Program-made: the position numbers and the translations under genes
Assembly (NCBI RefSeq): GCF_009936035.1
Contig: NZ_QWEO01000023.1
Coordinates: 1 to 41,050, forward strand
DNA length: 41,050 nucleotides
Source: Neglectibacter sp. X58
Lineage (GTDB): Bacteria > Bacillota > Clostridia > Oscillospirales > Acutalibacteraceae
Reading direction: 5' to 3'
The notes under the pieces: model-generated
Seen by the model: the letters and a program-made list of their open reading frames with translations, nothing else
What the model was told of the DNA's origin: nothing
Databases searched by the model: none
Shown: positions 6,672 through 14,866 of the stretch, one piece after another
Numbering within the stretch: the first letter of the stretch is position 1
How the letters are laid out: each line of letters starts with the position of its first letter

Positions 6672-8147
6672 TCATTGCAGGGCCGGGAACAGCCCCTTCA
6701 CCGCGGGATAGATTTGCCGGAATTTCTGGTAGCGCTCCTCATACCGGGCGGCAAGGGCGGCGTCCGGCTCCACTCGGCCCGCAATCTGTACCAGAGCCTT
6801 GCAGGCATCCGCCACTGTGGCGTATTCCCCGCAGGCCACCATGCTCAGCATGGCGCCGCCGTAGCCAGGGCCTTGCTCGGTCTGGGGCAGCAGCAGGGGG
6901 ATGCCCAGCACGTTGGCGAGGATCTCCCGCCACAGGGGGCTTTTGGAGCCGCCGCCGCACAGGGTGCTTTGAGGGATCTCCAGCCCCAGCGCCTTTGCCA
7001 CCTCGAAACTGTCCCGGATGGCAAAGGCCACGCCTTCCAGCACAGCCTGGGTCATGGCGGCGCGGGTGGCAGCCATGTCCATGCCGATGAATGCGCCCCG
7101 GGCGGCGCTGTCGTTGATAGGGGAGCGCTCGCCCATAAGATAGGGCAGGAAATAGACTGTGTTATTGCCAAGCTTACCCTTGTCTATAGCGGCCTGCTCG
7201 GCAGTATAATCATTGGTAGAGAGAACGTCCTCGCACCACCACTTGTTGCAGATGGCGGCGGAGAGCATACAGCCCATCAGGTGCCAGCCGCCGTCGGCAT
7301 GGGCGAAGGCGTGAAGGGCGTTATGGGGGTCGACGCCGAACTTTTCCGAGCTGATGAACAGCGTCCCCGACGTGCCCAAAGAGATGTTGCAGCCGCCATC
7401 GCCCACCGCCCCTGTACCAACAGCCGCTGCGGCGTTGTCCCCCGCCCCGGCGCAGACTTTCACCGTCTCCGGCAGGCCCAGCTCTTTGGCAGCCTCCGGC
7501 AGCAGGGTGCCCACTACCTGCCAGCTTTCAAATAATGCGGGCAACTGGCTCTCCCTTACGCCGCAGATTTCGCACATGTCCCGGCTCCAGCACTTGCGCT
7601 CTACGTCCAGCAGGAGCATGCCGCTGGCGTCGGAAAAGTCGGTGCAGTGGATGCCGGTGAGGCGGTAATTCACATAGTCCTTGGGCAGCATGATTTTGGC
7701 AATTTTCCCAAACAAATCCGGCTCGTTTTCCCGCATCCACAAAAGCTTGGGGGCGGTGAAGCCTGCAAAGGCGATGTTCGCGGTGTATCGGCTCAGATTG
7801 CCCCGGCCGATAGTCTCATTGAGATAGTCAACCTGCCGGGCGGTGCGGCCATCGTTCCAAAGGATCGCCGGGCGCAAAACATTGTCCTCCCCGTCCAGGG
7901 CGACAAGGCCGTGCATCTGCCCGCCCGCGCCGATGCCTGCCACCTGGGCAGGGTCAAACCCCTCCAGCAGTTCCGGCACGCCGGTGCGGACAGCCTTCCA
8001 CCAGTCTTCCGGATTCTGTTCGCTCCAGCCGGGGCGGGGGAAGCTAAGGGGGTATTCTTTCGTCACGGTATGGCACACGCGGCCCTGTTCGTCCACCAAA
8101 AGCAGTTTGCAGGCCGAAGTGCCTAAATCTATCCCAATGTAAAGCAT
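6672..8147 (-). CDS. xylB: xylulokinase (FGGY family)
   Basis: This 491-residue sugar kinase phosphorylates D-xylulose to xylulose 5-phosphate, linking xylose use to the pentose phosphate pathway. The N-terminal ASKHA phosphate-1 loop Y-I-G-I-D-L-G-T-S-A-C-K, the G-Q-M-H-G substrate motif (near residue 78), G-A-G-D-N-A-A and the C-terminal G-G-G-S-K-S-P-L-W are typical of XylB. The length matches the family. ATG 8147 has AGGAG seven bases upstream; the longer frame beginning at 8189 would start inside the promoter. No xylA, regulator or transporter is adjacent. The final codons abut the IS200 relic, so its terminator may have been disturbed. Confidence 0.9.
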   Translation of the reverse strand: MLYIGIDLGTSACKLLLVDEQGRVCHTVTKEYPLSFPRPGWSEQNPEDWWKAVRTGVPELLEGFDPAQVAGIGAGGQMHGLVALDGEDNVLRPAILWNDGRTARQVDYLNETIGRGNLSRYTANIAFAGFTAPKLLWMRENEPDLFGKIAKIMLPKDYVNYRLTGIHCTDFSDASGMLLLDVERKCWSRDMCEICGVRESQLPALFESWQVVGTLLPEAAKELGLPETVKVCAGAGDNAAAAVGTGAVGDGGCNISLGTSGTLFISSEKFGVDPHNALHAFAHADGGWHLMGCMLSAAICNKWWCEDVLSTNDYTAEQAAIDKGKLGNNTVYFLPYLMGERSPINDSAARGAFIGMDMAATRAAMTQAVLEGVAFAIRDSFEVAKALGLEIPQSTLCGGGSKSPLWREILANVLGIPLLLPQTEQGPGYGGAMLSMVACGEYATVADACKALVQIAGRVEPDAALAARYEERYQKFRQIYPAVKGLFPALQ

Positions 8148-8177
8148 GGCGATTCTCCTGTTAAAAAGATTTTCTCT

Positions 8178-8206
8178 ATTATATTCCAAAAGGCCGGGAG
8201 AATCAA
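8178..8206 (-). promoter_or_regulatory. sigma-A type promoter for xylB
   Basis: On the minus strand, TTGATT (8206-8201) and TATAAT (8183-8178) are separated by 17 bases. The transcript would start about 25 bases before the xylB ATG. No cre-like operator is obvious. Confidence 0.65.
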
Positions 8207-8314
8207 GGGGGCTGTAATGGAAACTGCCATGGCTTATTTATCCAAAATAAATCGAAAACACCGTTTTCATCTTATTCGAGTGCAGGGAACAAAGGCCGCG
8301 CTTTCCAGCCGCTT

Positions 8315-10948
8315 TTACTTTTTTCGCCCGGTTCCTTTCCCCCGGCCCAGAAGGAGCTTTTCCCCCTCCACAGCCACTAAGGGGAACAGGGACAGCCCCG
8401 CCACCAGCAGCCACTGGAAGCCTGTCAGGGCCGTTGTGCGGAAAATGGCCATCAGCGGCGGGAACAGCACCACGCTCACCATAAGGAAGCCGCAGAACAA
8501 TCCGGCTGCCACAAGCTTTTTGTTGGAAAAAATCCCCAGGCGCAGCACAGAATGCTCGGAGCGCATGTTAAAGCTGTGTACAAGCTGGGAGAGGCTTAAA
8601 ACCGCAAAAGCCATGGTGCGGCCTATGGCAGGCTCCATAGGGTCTGCGTCAAACCAGGCCCGGCCCATGGTGTAGCTAAGAAGGGCCAGCGCCCCCACCA
8701 GGCACCCTTCCACCGCCACAGAGAAGCCCATGCCCCCGGAAAACACGCCCTCCTCCCGGGGATGGGGCGGCTCTTTCATCACGTCCCGGTCAATGGGATC
8801 TGTGCCCAGGGCCAGGGCCGGCAAGGAATCCGTTACCAAGTTAACCCATAACAATTGTATTGCCAAAAGCGGCGCGGGAGCGCCCAAAAGGAAGGCCGCG
8901 AACACCACCAGAATTTCTCCGATGTTGCAGGACAGCAGGAAATGGATGGTTTTGCGGATGTTCCGGTAAATGCCCCGGCCCTCCCGCACAGCCGCCACAA
9001 TGGTGGAGAAATTGTCATCCGTCAGCACCATGTCCGCCGCGGACTTCGCCACCTCTGTGCCGTTTTTGCCCATGGCGCAGCCGATGTCCGCAGCCTTGAG
9101 GGAGGGCGCGTCGTTCACCCCATCCCCTGTCATAGCCACCACATAGCCCCGACGCTGGAAGGCCTTCACAATTTTCACCTTGTGCTGGGGAGACACCCGG
9201 GCAAACACCTTCACATCCATAATCTTGGTGCTCAGCTCTCCCTCTGTAAGCCTGTCAAGCTCCGGGCCTGTCATGGCCCTGTCCCCTTCCCCTGCTATGC
9301 CCACCCGGCGGGCAATGGCAAGGGCTGTGGCGGCATGGTCGCCTGTTATCATCACCGGGAGGATGCCCGCCCCCTTGCATTGGGAGACAGCGGCCTTCAC
9401 CCCCTGCCGGGGCGGATCCTCCATGCCGATAAGCCCGCAGAAGATAAGGCCGCTTTCTGTTTCCCGGTCGTCCCCGGGCAGCGCGTCCACGTCCTTATAG
9501 GCCACCCCCAGCACCCGCAGGGCCTTTTCCGCCAGCTTCCCGTTGTCCGACAGAATACGGGCCTTCTCCCCCGGCCCCAGGGGCACCACGCTGTGGCCCC
9601 GCAGCATCCGGGTACACCGGGCAATCAGCACGTCCGGCGCGCCCTTGGAGATAATCCGCACACCGCCTCCTGCCCTGTGGGCCGTAGTCATCATCTTCCG
9701 GGCGGAGGAAAAGGGGATTTCCCCTATGCGCGGGCTTTCCGCCTCCAGCTCCCCCTTCTTCCGGCGGCAGGCCCGCAGGAAGGCCGCCTCTGTGGGGTCG
9801 CCCGTAAGCTTCCCCCCCTCCTCCTCGCAGTCGTTGCACAGAGTGCAAAGCTCCAGGGCAAACTGGGCGTCTGCCCCGTCTAAAGGCTCCGGGCCATAGG
9901 CGCCGGAAAAGGCCGCCACTGTCATTTTGTTCTGGGTGAGGGTGCCGGTTTTGTCAGAACAGATAACCTGGGTGCTGCCCAAGGTTTCCACTGCCGGCAT
10001 ATGCCGCACAATGGCCCGCTTCTGGGCCATGCGCTTCATGCCCATGGCCAGCACAATGGTCACCACAGCCGTCAGCCCCTCGGGAATTGCCGCCACCCCC
10101 AAGCTGATGGCTATCATGAACATTTCTAAAGGCGGGGTGTGCTGCAAAAGCCCCATGGCGAAAATCACTCCGCAGATGAGAACAGCCCCCAGGCCCAGCA
10201 CCCGGCCTGTCTGCTTCAGCTTTTCCTGCAAAGGTGTCTGGGGGGCGCTTTCCTCCTCCAGCATGTGGGCAATGTGCCCCACTGCCGTGTCCATCCCTGT
10301 GGCGGTGACAATGCCTGCCCCCGCCCCGTTTGCAATGCCTGTGGAGGCAAACACCATGTTTTTCCGCTCTGCCAGCGGGCAGTCCTTGGGGCACAAATCC
10401 TCCGCGTTTTTCTCCACTGGGGCCGATTCCCCTGTCAGCGCCGACTCCTCCGCCCGCAGCTCCACGCTTTTGATAAGGCGCAAATCGGCGGGCACCAGAT
10501 CTCCTGCCTTCAAAACCACCAAATCCCCAGGCACCAGCTCGGTGCTGTCCACAGTCTGGCGTTTCCCGCCCCGCACCACCCTGGCCCGGGGGGAGGACAG
10601 CTTCTTCAGTGCGTCAATGGCTTTGTCTGCCCGCAGCTCCTGCACAGTGCCAATAACCGCGTTTACCACCACAATGGCCAGGATGATAATGGAGTCTACA
10701 AACTCCCCGTCTCCCCGCAGCCGGGAAACCCCGTAGGATACCGCCGCGGAGGCCAGAAGGATAAGCACCATTAAATCCTGGAACTGCCCCAGGAACCGCA
10801 GCAATACGCCCCGCTTCCTGCCCTCCTGCAATTGGTTTTTCCCAAATTTCTCCTGCCGCTTTTGCACCTCCCCGGGAGACAGCCCCCGCTGGGGGTCTGT
10901 GCCCAGCTTTTCCGCCGCCCCCTGGGGCGTCACATAATGCAGTTCCAT
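8315..10948 (-). CDS. calcium-type cation-translocating P-type ATPase (PMCA/SERCA family)
   Basis: This 877-residue P2A-type ATPase pumps cations, most likely Ca2+, out of the cytoplasm. In order: an N-terminal cation-ATPase domain, first membrane pair (about 55-100), actuator domain with T-G-E-S (172-175), M4 motif A-A-I-P-E-G-L (286-292), phosphorylation site D332 in C-S-D-K-T-G-T-L-T, nucleotide-binding K-G-A-P (435-438), T-G-D (535-537), hinge G-D-G-V-N-D (608-613), then about six C-terminal helices. The P-E-G-L form of M4 and W-V-N-L-V-T-D in M6 favour Ca2+ over heavy metals, similar to Bacillus YloB. The ribosome site AAGGAGG precedes the ATG. It is divergent from the PAP2 gene. Confidence 0.92.
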   Translation of the reverse strand: MELHYVTPQGAAEKLGTDPQRGLSPGEVQKRQEKFGKNQLQEGRKRGVLLRFLGQFQDLMVLILLASAAVSYGVSRLRGDGEFVDSIIILAIVVVNAVIGTVQELRADKAIDALKKLSSPRARVVRGGKRQTVDSTELVPGDLVVLKAGDLVPADLRLIKSVELRAEESALTGESAPVEKNAEDLCPKDCPLAERKNMVFASTGIANGAGAGIVTATGMDTAVGHIAHMLEEESAPQTPLQEKLKQTGRVLGLGAVLICGVIFAMGLLQHTPPLEMFMIAISLGVAAIPEGLTAVVTIVLAMGMKRMAQKRAIVRHMPAVETLGSTQVICSDKTGTLTQNKMTVAAFSGAYGPEPLDGADAQFALELCTLCNDCEEEGGKLTGDPTEAAFLRACRRKKGELEAESPRIGEIPFSSARKMMTTAHRAGGGVRIISKGAPDVLIARCTRMLRGHSVVPLGPGEKARILSDNGKLAEKALRVLGVAYKDVDALPGDDRETESGLIFCGLIGMEDPPRQGVKAAVSQCKGAGILPVMITGDHAATALAIARRVGIAGEGDRAMTGPELDRLTEGELSTKIMDVKVFARVSPQHKVKIVKAFQRRGYVVAMTGDGVNDAPSLKAADIGCAMGKNGTEVAKSAADMVLTDDNFSTIVAAVREGRGIYRNIRKTIHFLLSCNIGEILVVFAAFLLGAPAPLLAIQLLWVNLVTDSLPALALGTDPIDRDVMKEPPHPREEGVFSGGMGFSVAVEGCLVGALALLSYTMGRAWFDADPMEPAIGRTMAFAVLSLSQLVHSFNMRSEHSVLRLGIFSNKKLVAAGLFCGFLMVSVVLFPPLMAIFRTTALTGFQWLLVAGLSLFPLVAVEGEKLLLGRGKGTGRKK

Positions 10949-11144
10949 TTTGCTTCCTCCTTCGGCTCGCCCGCGCTTTTACACAGGAACAGGGAAACAG
11001 CCCCTGTTCTCCTTCCCCTATTCCTATGCGGTTTCTTACAAGTTTATGAAGCTTTGGGAAAAGGCTGGTAATTCTTCCTGGCAGTTGATAAAATGGGTAA
11101 GCGGGCTTTCCCGGCCTGCCACACCACTGCGAAAAGGAGACACT

Positions 11145-11717
11145 ATGGAATTTTTCCTGCCCTTTGATGGCCCTATCCTCACCTTTATCCAGCAGCACTT
11201 CCACAACCCCGTCACAGACGCCTTTTTCCCCTTTGTCACCTACTTAGGGGAGCTGGGGGCCTGCTGGGCGTTTCTCAGCCTGGTGCTGCTGTTTATGAAA
11301 AAATACCGCCGGGCCGGCATTTTGATGCTGGCGGCGATGCTGCTGGGCACCCTGCTGGGCGAAGGGCTTTTAAAGCACCTTATCTGCCGCCCCCGGCCCT
11401 TCCAGTATATTTCATCGGACTTCCTCCCCCTGCTCATCTCCCCGCCCAGCGGGTATTCCTTCCCCTCGGGCCACACCTGCGCCTCCTTTGCGGCGGCCTC
11501 GGCCCTGTTCTCCCAGCACAGGCGGGAGGGGGCTTTCGCTTTCCTGCTGGCCTCCCTCATCGGGTTTTCCCGCATGTTCCTGCTGGTACACTTTCCCAGC
11601 GACGTGCTGGCAGGCGCCTTGCTGGGCGCCCTCCTGGGGTTTGGCACCGCCTTTCTCTATCAGAAATGGGTTCTGCCCAAGTTTCCCCGCCTGGAAAGCT
11701 TTGGCATAAACTCTTAG
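11145..11717 (+). CDS. PAP2-family membrane phosphatase
   Basis: This 190-residue polytopic membrane protein has the three phosphatidic-acid-phosphatase motifs: K-H-L-I-C-R-P-R-P (about 84-92), P-S-G-H-T (about 108-112), and S-R-M-F-L-L-V-H-F-P-S-D (about 142-153). These supply the lysine, arginines and histidines of the active site, facing outside. Likely substrates are undecaprenyl pyrophosphate or phosphatidylglycerol phosphate; the sequence does not decide. ATG 11145 is preceded by AAAAGGAG at the right distance; the longer frame upstream is noncoding. It appears monocistronic. Confidence 0.88.
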   Translation: MEFFLPFDGPILTFIQQHFHNPVTDAFFPFVTYLGELGACWAFLSLVLLFMKKYRRAGILMLAAMLLGTLLGEGLLKHLICRPRPFQYISSDFLPLLISPPSGYSFPSGHTCASFAAASALFSQHRREGAFAFLLASLIGFSRMFLLVHFPSDVLAGALLGALLGFGTAFLYQKWVLPKFPRLESFGINS

Positions 11718-11734
11718 GCAGTTCATATTCAAGG

Positions 11735-11905
11735 TCAGAGAGGTTCCCGGCACTGGACGGGCTTTTTTGATATGTCAATGACCGTCGGGTTTTGCCGGCA
11801 GGGTATGTGCTTTATGGCGGCTGACATCTTAAGCGGCACCTCACGGGTAATTTCCCCGTCACAGCATACAAATTCTGCTTGACAAGCGCCAGCTTGCCTG
11901 CTCAT
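11735..11905 (-). other. unrecognised 56-residue open frame, possibly mobile-element remnant
   Basis: Starting at ATG 11905 on the minus strand, the frame encodes a compact, protein-like 56-residue sequence with a core EFVCCDGEITREVPLKMS and a tail PTVIDISKKPV. There is no ribosome site and an in-frame stop lies just upstream. Its base composition is clearly less GC-rich than the flanking genes. I do not recognise the family. It could be the tail of a decayed accessory gene or a chance frame. Confidence 0.3.
11746..11768 (+). terminator. weak candidate terminator after the PAP2 gene
   Basis: A short stem CCCG/CGGG (11746-11749, 11758-11761) is followed at once by C and six T residues. The stem is short, so the call is tentative. 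Confidence 0.35.
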
Positions 11906-12153
11906 CTTTTATGCACGCTGATGAATAAATTCCTGTTGTGATATGCCGCTTAGGATTTATGCGGTATTGCCTAAAGAAACGGCGGCTTTGATTTTGAACC
12001 GCCCCCTGTCAAGTAGACAGATGAAAAAAAGAAAATTAGGCCACGGGGGTCTGGTTCCTGAAAGCAAGGGGATCCAGGCCCTCATGAGCAAATCAGACGT
12101 CCTCCGGCAAGGGATTCAAGAAACCTGCAATTCATCCCCCATTTCCAGCAAGC
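11906..12153. other. gene-free AT-richer gap upstream of miaB
   Basis: No convincing gene lies here. A plus-strand 78-codon frame (11943-12179) has no ribosome site or recognisable motif. The stretch contains CTGTC-AAGTA-GACAG (12006-12020) followed by ATGAAAAAAAG, which resembles the end of an IS3-type element but cannot be proven from one copy. Together with the small frame at 11735-11905, it looks like a decayed insertion. Confidence 0.4.
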
Positions 12154-12182
12154 TTGCAGTTTCCTGTGAAATGTGGTAGAAT
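12154..12182 (+). promoter_or_regulatory. candidate promoter for the miaB-mutS-mutL-miaA region
   Basis: TTGCAG (12154-12159) and TAGAAT (12177-12182) lie 17 bases apart, about 40 bases before the miaB start. The -35 match is poor and the -10 match is good. Confidence 0.45.
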
Positions 12183-12223
12183 ACTGGCAGTATACGTGAA
12201 AACGGCAAAGGGGAGGCGGAAAT

Positions 12224-13609
12224 TTGGATCAGCAGGTGGCAGAGCAGCTTCGGGAAGCGGGAATACGGATACGGGAGCGCTGGGGGGACAGCCCCCTGGC
12301 TTTCGTGCGCACCTATGGCTGCCAGCAGAACGTGGCGGACGGCGAAAAAATAAAGGGGCTGCTGGCGGAAATGGGCTTTGGGTTTGCTGAGGGGCCGGAG
12401 GAGGCGGATTTCCTGCTTTTCAACACCTGCGCCGTGCGGGAACACGCGGAGGACAGGGTGTTTGGCAACGTGGGCGCTTTGAAGAACCTGAAGCGGCGCA
12501 GGCCGGAAATGGTTATCGCGGTGTGCGGGTGCATGACCGAGCAGGCCCATGTGGCAGAGCGCCTGCAAAAAAGCTTCCCCTTTGTAAACATGGTTTTCGG
12601 CACCGGGGCCATCCACCGCCTGCCGGGAATGCTTTTAGAGGTGCTGGGGGAAGGGAAGCGGGCCTTCCTCCGGGGCTGCCAGGAGGAGGCCCGCCTGGAG
12701 GGCCTGCCTGTGCGCCGGGACGGCAGTAGCCGGGCCTGGGTAACGGCCATGTATGGCTGCGACAATTTCTGCTCCTACTGCATTGTGCCCTATGTCCGGG
12801 GCCGGGAGAAAAGCCGGGAGCCGGGGGCCGTTGTGGCGGAGTGCCGGGAGCTGGTGGAGGCGGGCTTTAAGGAAATCACCCTTTTGGGGCAGAATGTGAA
12901 TTCCTATGGCAAGGGGCTTTCCGCCCCTGTAAACTTTGCGGGGCTTTTGCGGGAGATAGACAAAATAGAGGGGGACTACCGGATACGCTTCATGACCTCC
13001 CACCCCAAAGACGCCTCCCGGGAGCTGTTTGAGGCAATGGCCCAAAGCCGGCACATCCCCCACCACATCCACCTGCCCTTCCAGTCCGGCAACGACCGGG
13101 TGCTTAAAGAGATGAACCGGAAATACACCCGGGAAAAGTATCTCTCCCTCATCCGCGCCGCCCGGGAGCTGATGCCGGACATCACCTTCACCTCCGACGT
13201 AATCATAGGCTTTCCCGGGGAAACCTATGAGGAGTTTCAGGACACCCTTTCCCTCATAGAGGAGGTGGAGTTTGTGAACCTGTTCACCTTTATCTATTCC
13301 CCCCGAAAGGGCACAAAGGCGGCAGGTATGCCAGACCCCGTCCCCCACGGGGAAAAAACAAAATGGTTCGCGGAGCTTCTCCGGGTGCAGGAGGGGATTG
13401 CCAGCCGCAACTGCCAGAAGCTTGTGGGCACAAGGCAGCGGGTGCTGGTGGAGCACATGAACGAAAAAACCGGGCTTCTGCAGGGCCGCACCCTGGGCAG
13501 CCTTACGGTGGATTTTCCCGGAGACGGGGGCCTTGTAGGGGAATTCACAGAAGTAGAGGTCACAGAAGCCCGTGGCTGGGCCTTGCGGGGCGTGAAAGCC
13601 AACGGGTAA
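12224..13609 (+). CDS. miaB: tRNA-2-methylthio-N6-dimethylallyladenosine synthase (MiaB)
   Basis: This radical SAM methylthiotransferase adds the 2-methylthio group to i6A37 of tRNAs reading UNN codons. The 461 residues show the UPF0004 domain with auxiliary-cluster cysteines C33 (Y-G-C-Q-Q-N), C69 (F-N-T-C-A-V-R) and C103 (C-G-C-M). The radical SAM cluster C179-x3-C183-x2-C186 follows, and a C-terminal TRAM domain (about 390-455). The start is TTG 12224, with GGGGAGG seven bases upstream and no competing ATG. It acts after MiaA, encoded at 21664, at the far end of the same gene run. A 16-base gap separates it from the next gene. Confidence 0.95.
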   Translation: MDQQVAEQLREAGIRIRERWGDSPLAFVRTYGCQQNVADGEKIKGLLAEMGFGFAEGPEEADFLLFNTCAVREHAEDRVFGNVGALKNLKRRRPEMVIAVCGCMTEQAHVAERLQKSFPFVNMVFGTGAIHRLPGMLLEVLGEGKRAFLRGCQEEARLEGLPVRRDGSSRAWVTAMYGCDNFCSYCIVPYVRGREKSREPGAVVAECRELVEAGFKEITLLGQNVNSYGKGLSAPVNFAGLLREIDKIEGDYRIRFMTSHPKDASRELFEAMAQSRHIPHHIHLPFQSGNDRVLKEMNRKYTREKYLSLIRAARELMPDITFTSDVIIGFPGETYEEFQDTLSLIEEVEFVNLFTFIYSPRKGTKAAGMPDPVPHGEKTKWFAELLRVQEGIASRNCQKLVGTRQRVLVEHMNEKTGLLQGRTLGSLTVDFPGDGGLVGEFTEVEVTEARGWALRGVKANG

Positions 13610-13625
13610 AAAAGGAGGGCATAGG

Positions 13626-13811
13626 ATGTTCGGGAAACAGAGCCGGTTTTCGGAAATACACAAAGAAGGCTATGCGGGAGGCGAGCTGCGCATTTTGGTG
13701 GACACTGTAACAGGGGTGCATTACCTGTGCGTGGTGGGCATGGGGCCTGTGAGCATTACCCCGCTGCTGGATGACAAAGGGCAGGTAATGGTCAGCAGGG
13801 AAGGAAAATAG
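13626..13811 (+). CDS. small DUF6440-type protein
   Basis: This 61-residue protein follows a strong AAGGAGG site. The pattern M-F-G-K-x-x-R-F near the start, then a G-G-x-L-x-I-L-V-D-x-x-T-G-V-x-Y-L core and T-P-L-L-D-x-x-G-x, resembles the DUF6440 family of short Clostridia proteins. The function is unknown and it has no membrane segment. It lies between miaB and a flavin reductase gene with gaps of 16 and 10 bases, so it is almost certainly co-transcribed with them. Confidence 0.65.
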   Translation: MFGKQSRFSEIHKEGYAGGELRILVDTVTGVHYLCVVGMGPVSITPLLDDKGQVMVSREGK

Positions 13812-13821
13812 GAGGAATGGC

Positions 13822-14385
13822 ATGAACATTTTATTACTAAACGGCAGCCCCAAGAACTATGGAGCCACCCAGGAGATTTTAAAAACTTTAAAGGACGCGG
13901 CCCCTGAAGAGGCCCAGGCAGAGCTTCTGTGCCTGGGGGACTGGGACATCCGGTACTGCAAGGGGTGCAAGGCCTGCTATAAAACCAGGGCCTGCGTGGT
14001 GCAGGACGACATGAGGGCTTTGATGGACAAGGTGGAAGCCGCGGACGTGCTGGTGCTGGCCGCCCCCTCCTATTGGGCGGACGTGCCTGGGGTGTGCAAG
14101 TCCTTTATCGACCGCTGCACCCCCTACAGCGACACCAACCCCGACCCGGACGGTCCCCGGCTGCGGGCGGGCAAGCGGTGCTATGGCATCGCCCTGCGCA
14201 CCGGGGTGCGGCCCATGGAGTGCGAGCACATTTTGGGCACCATCGAGCACTGGTGCGGGCACATGGGCATCACGTTTTCAGAGGGCGTCTTTTTCTGCCA
14301 GATTGAGGGCAAAAGCGATATCACCCCCCACAAGCCCCTGCTGCGGGAAAAAGCAGGGCAGTGGTTTAAAAAAACCGAGAAATGA
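13822..14385 (+). CDS. NADPH-dependent FMN reductase / flavodoxin-fold iron-sulfur flavoprotein
   Basis: This 187-residue protein has a flavodoxin-like fold. L-L-N-G-S-P-K-N-Y-G-A-T (5-16) is the FMN phosphate-binding loop, and A-P-S-Y-W-A-D-V-P (about 77-85) contacts the isoalloxazine ring. The cysteine motif C-K-G-C-K-A-C-Y-K-T-R-A-C (about 50-62) is the conserved cluster found in iron-sulfur flavoproteins of anaerobes. It probably moves electrons from NAD(P)H or ferredoxin to small substrates; the actual acceptor is unknown. An AGGAGG-like site precedes ATG 13822. Confidence 0.82.
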   Translation: MNILLLNGSPKNYGATQEILKTLKDAAPEEAQAELLCLGDWDIRYCKGCKACYKTRACVVQDDMRALMDKVEAADVLVLAAPSYWADVPGVCKSFIDRCTPYSDTNPDPDGPRLRAGKRCYGIALRTGVRPMECEHILGTIEHWCGHMGITFSEGVFFCQIEGKSDITPHKPLLREKAGQWFKKTEK

Positions 14386-14415
14386 AAGAAAAAATTCATA
14401 GGGAGGACACAAAAC

Positions 14416-14826
14416 ATGGATATCATCGAAATCACCCGGGAGCTGGGCAAGCAGTTGCAGCAGGAGGAAAGCTATATTAAAATGCGGGCGGCCCAGCAGG
14501 CCTGCGACGAGGACGAGGGCCTGCAGAAGGCCATCGGGGAGTTTAACTTAAAGCGCATGGCCATCAACAACGAGGCCCAGAAGGACGACCGCAATGAGGA
14601 AACCCTCCAGCGGCTTAACGGGGAGTTCCGGGCGGCTTACGCCTTGATTATGGAAAACGGCCACATGCAGGCGTATAACGACTCCAAGGTGGAATTTGAC
14701 GCCCTCCTGCAGCGGATTACCGGCATCATCGGCCTGTGCGCCGACGGGGAAAACCCGGAAACCTGCGACTATGACGCAGCCAGTTGCAGCGGGGACTGCT
14801 CCTCCTGCGGAGGAAGCTGCCACTAA
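14416..14826 (+). CDS. YlbF/YmcA-family protein with cysteine-rich tail
   Basis: This 136-residue helical protein matches the Com_YlbF family over about residues 1-108. In Bacillus, YlbF, YmcA and YaaT form an iron-sulfur-containing complex that assists RNase Y-dependent RNA processing. The tail is notable: after residue 115 come C-D-Y-D-A-A-S, then CSGDCSSCGGSC, giving four closely spaced cysteines that could bind a metal or cluster. The gene lies between the flavoprotein gene and mutS, with gaps of 30 and 40 bases. The role in this organism is inferred from the family only. Confidence 0.8.
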   Translation: MDIIEITRELGKQLQQEESYIKMRAAQQACDEDEGLQKAIGEFNLKRMAINNEAQKDDRNEETLQRLNGEFRAAYALIMENGHMQAYNDSKVEFDALLQRITGIIGLCADGENPETCDYDAASCSGDCSSCGGSCH

Positions 14827-14866
14827 GAGGAGCGTTTCAGGAAGGACAGGGAAGGGGTAAAAGGCT

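Noticed and set aside
8252-8271. GAAAAC-ACC-GTTTTC inverted repeat downstream of the P-type ATPase gene as terminator
   Set aside because: The six-pair AT-rich stem with an interrupted T-run is too weak to call.
11943-12179. 78-codon plus-strand frame before miaB
   Set aside because: It has no ribosome site or recognisable motif, and it runs through the candidate miaB promoter.
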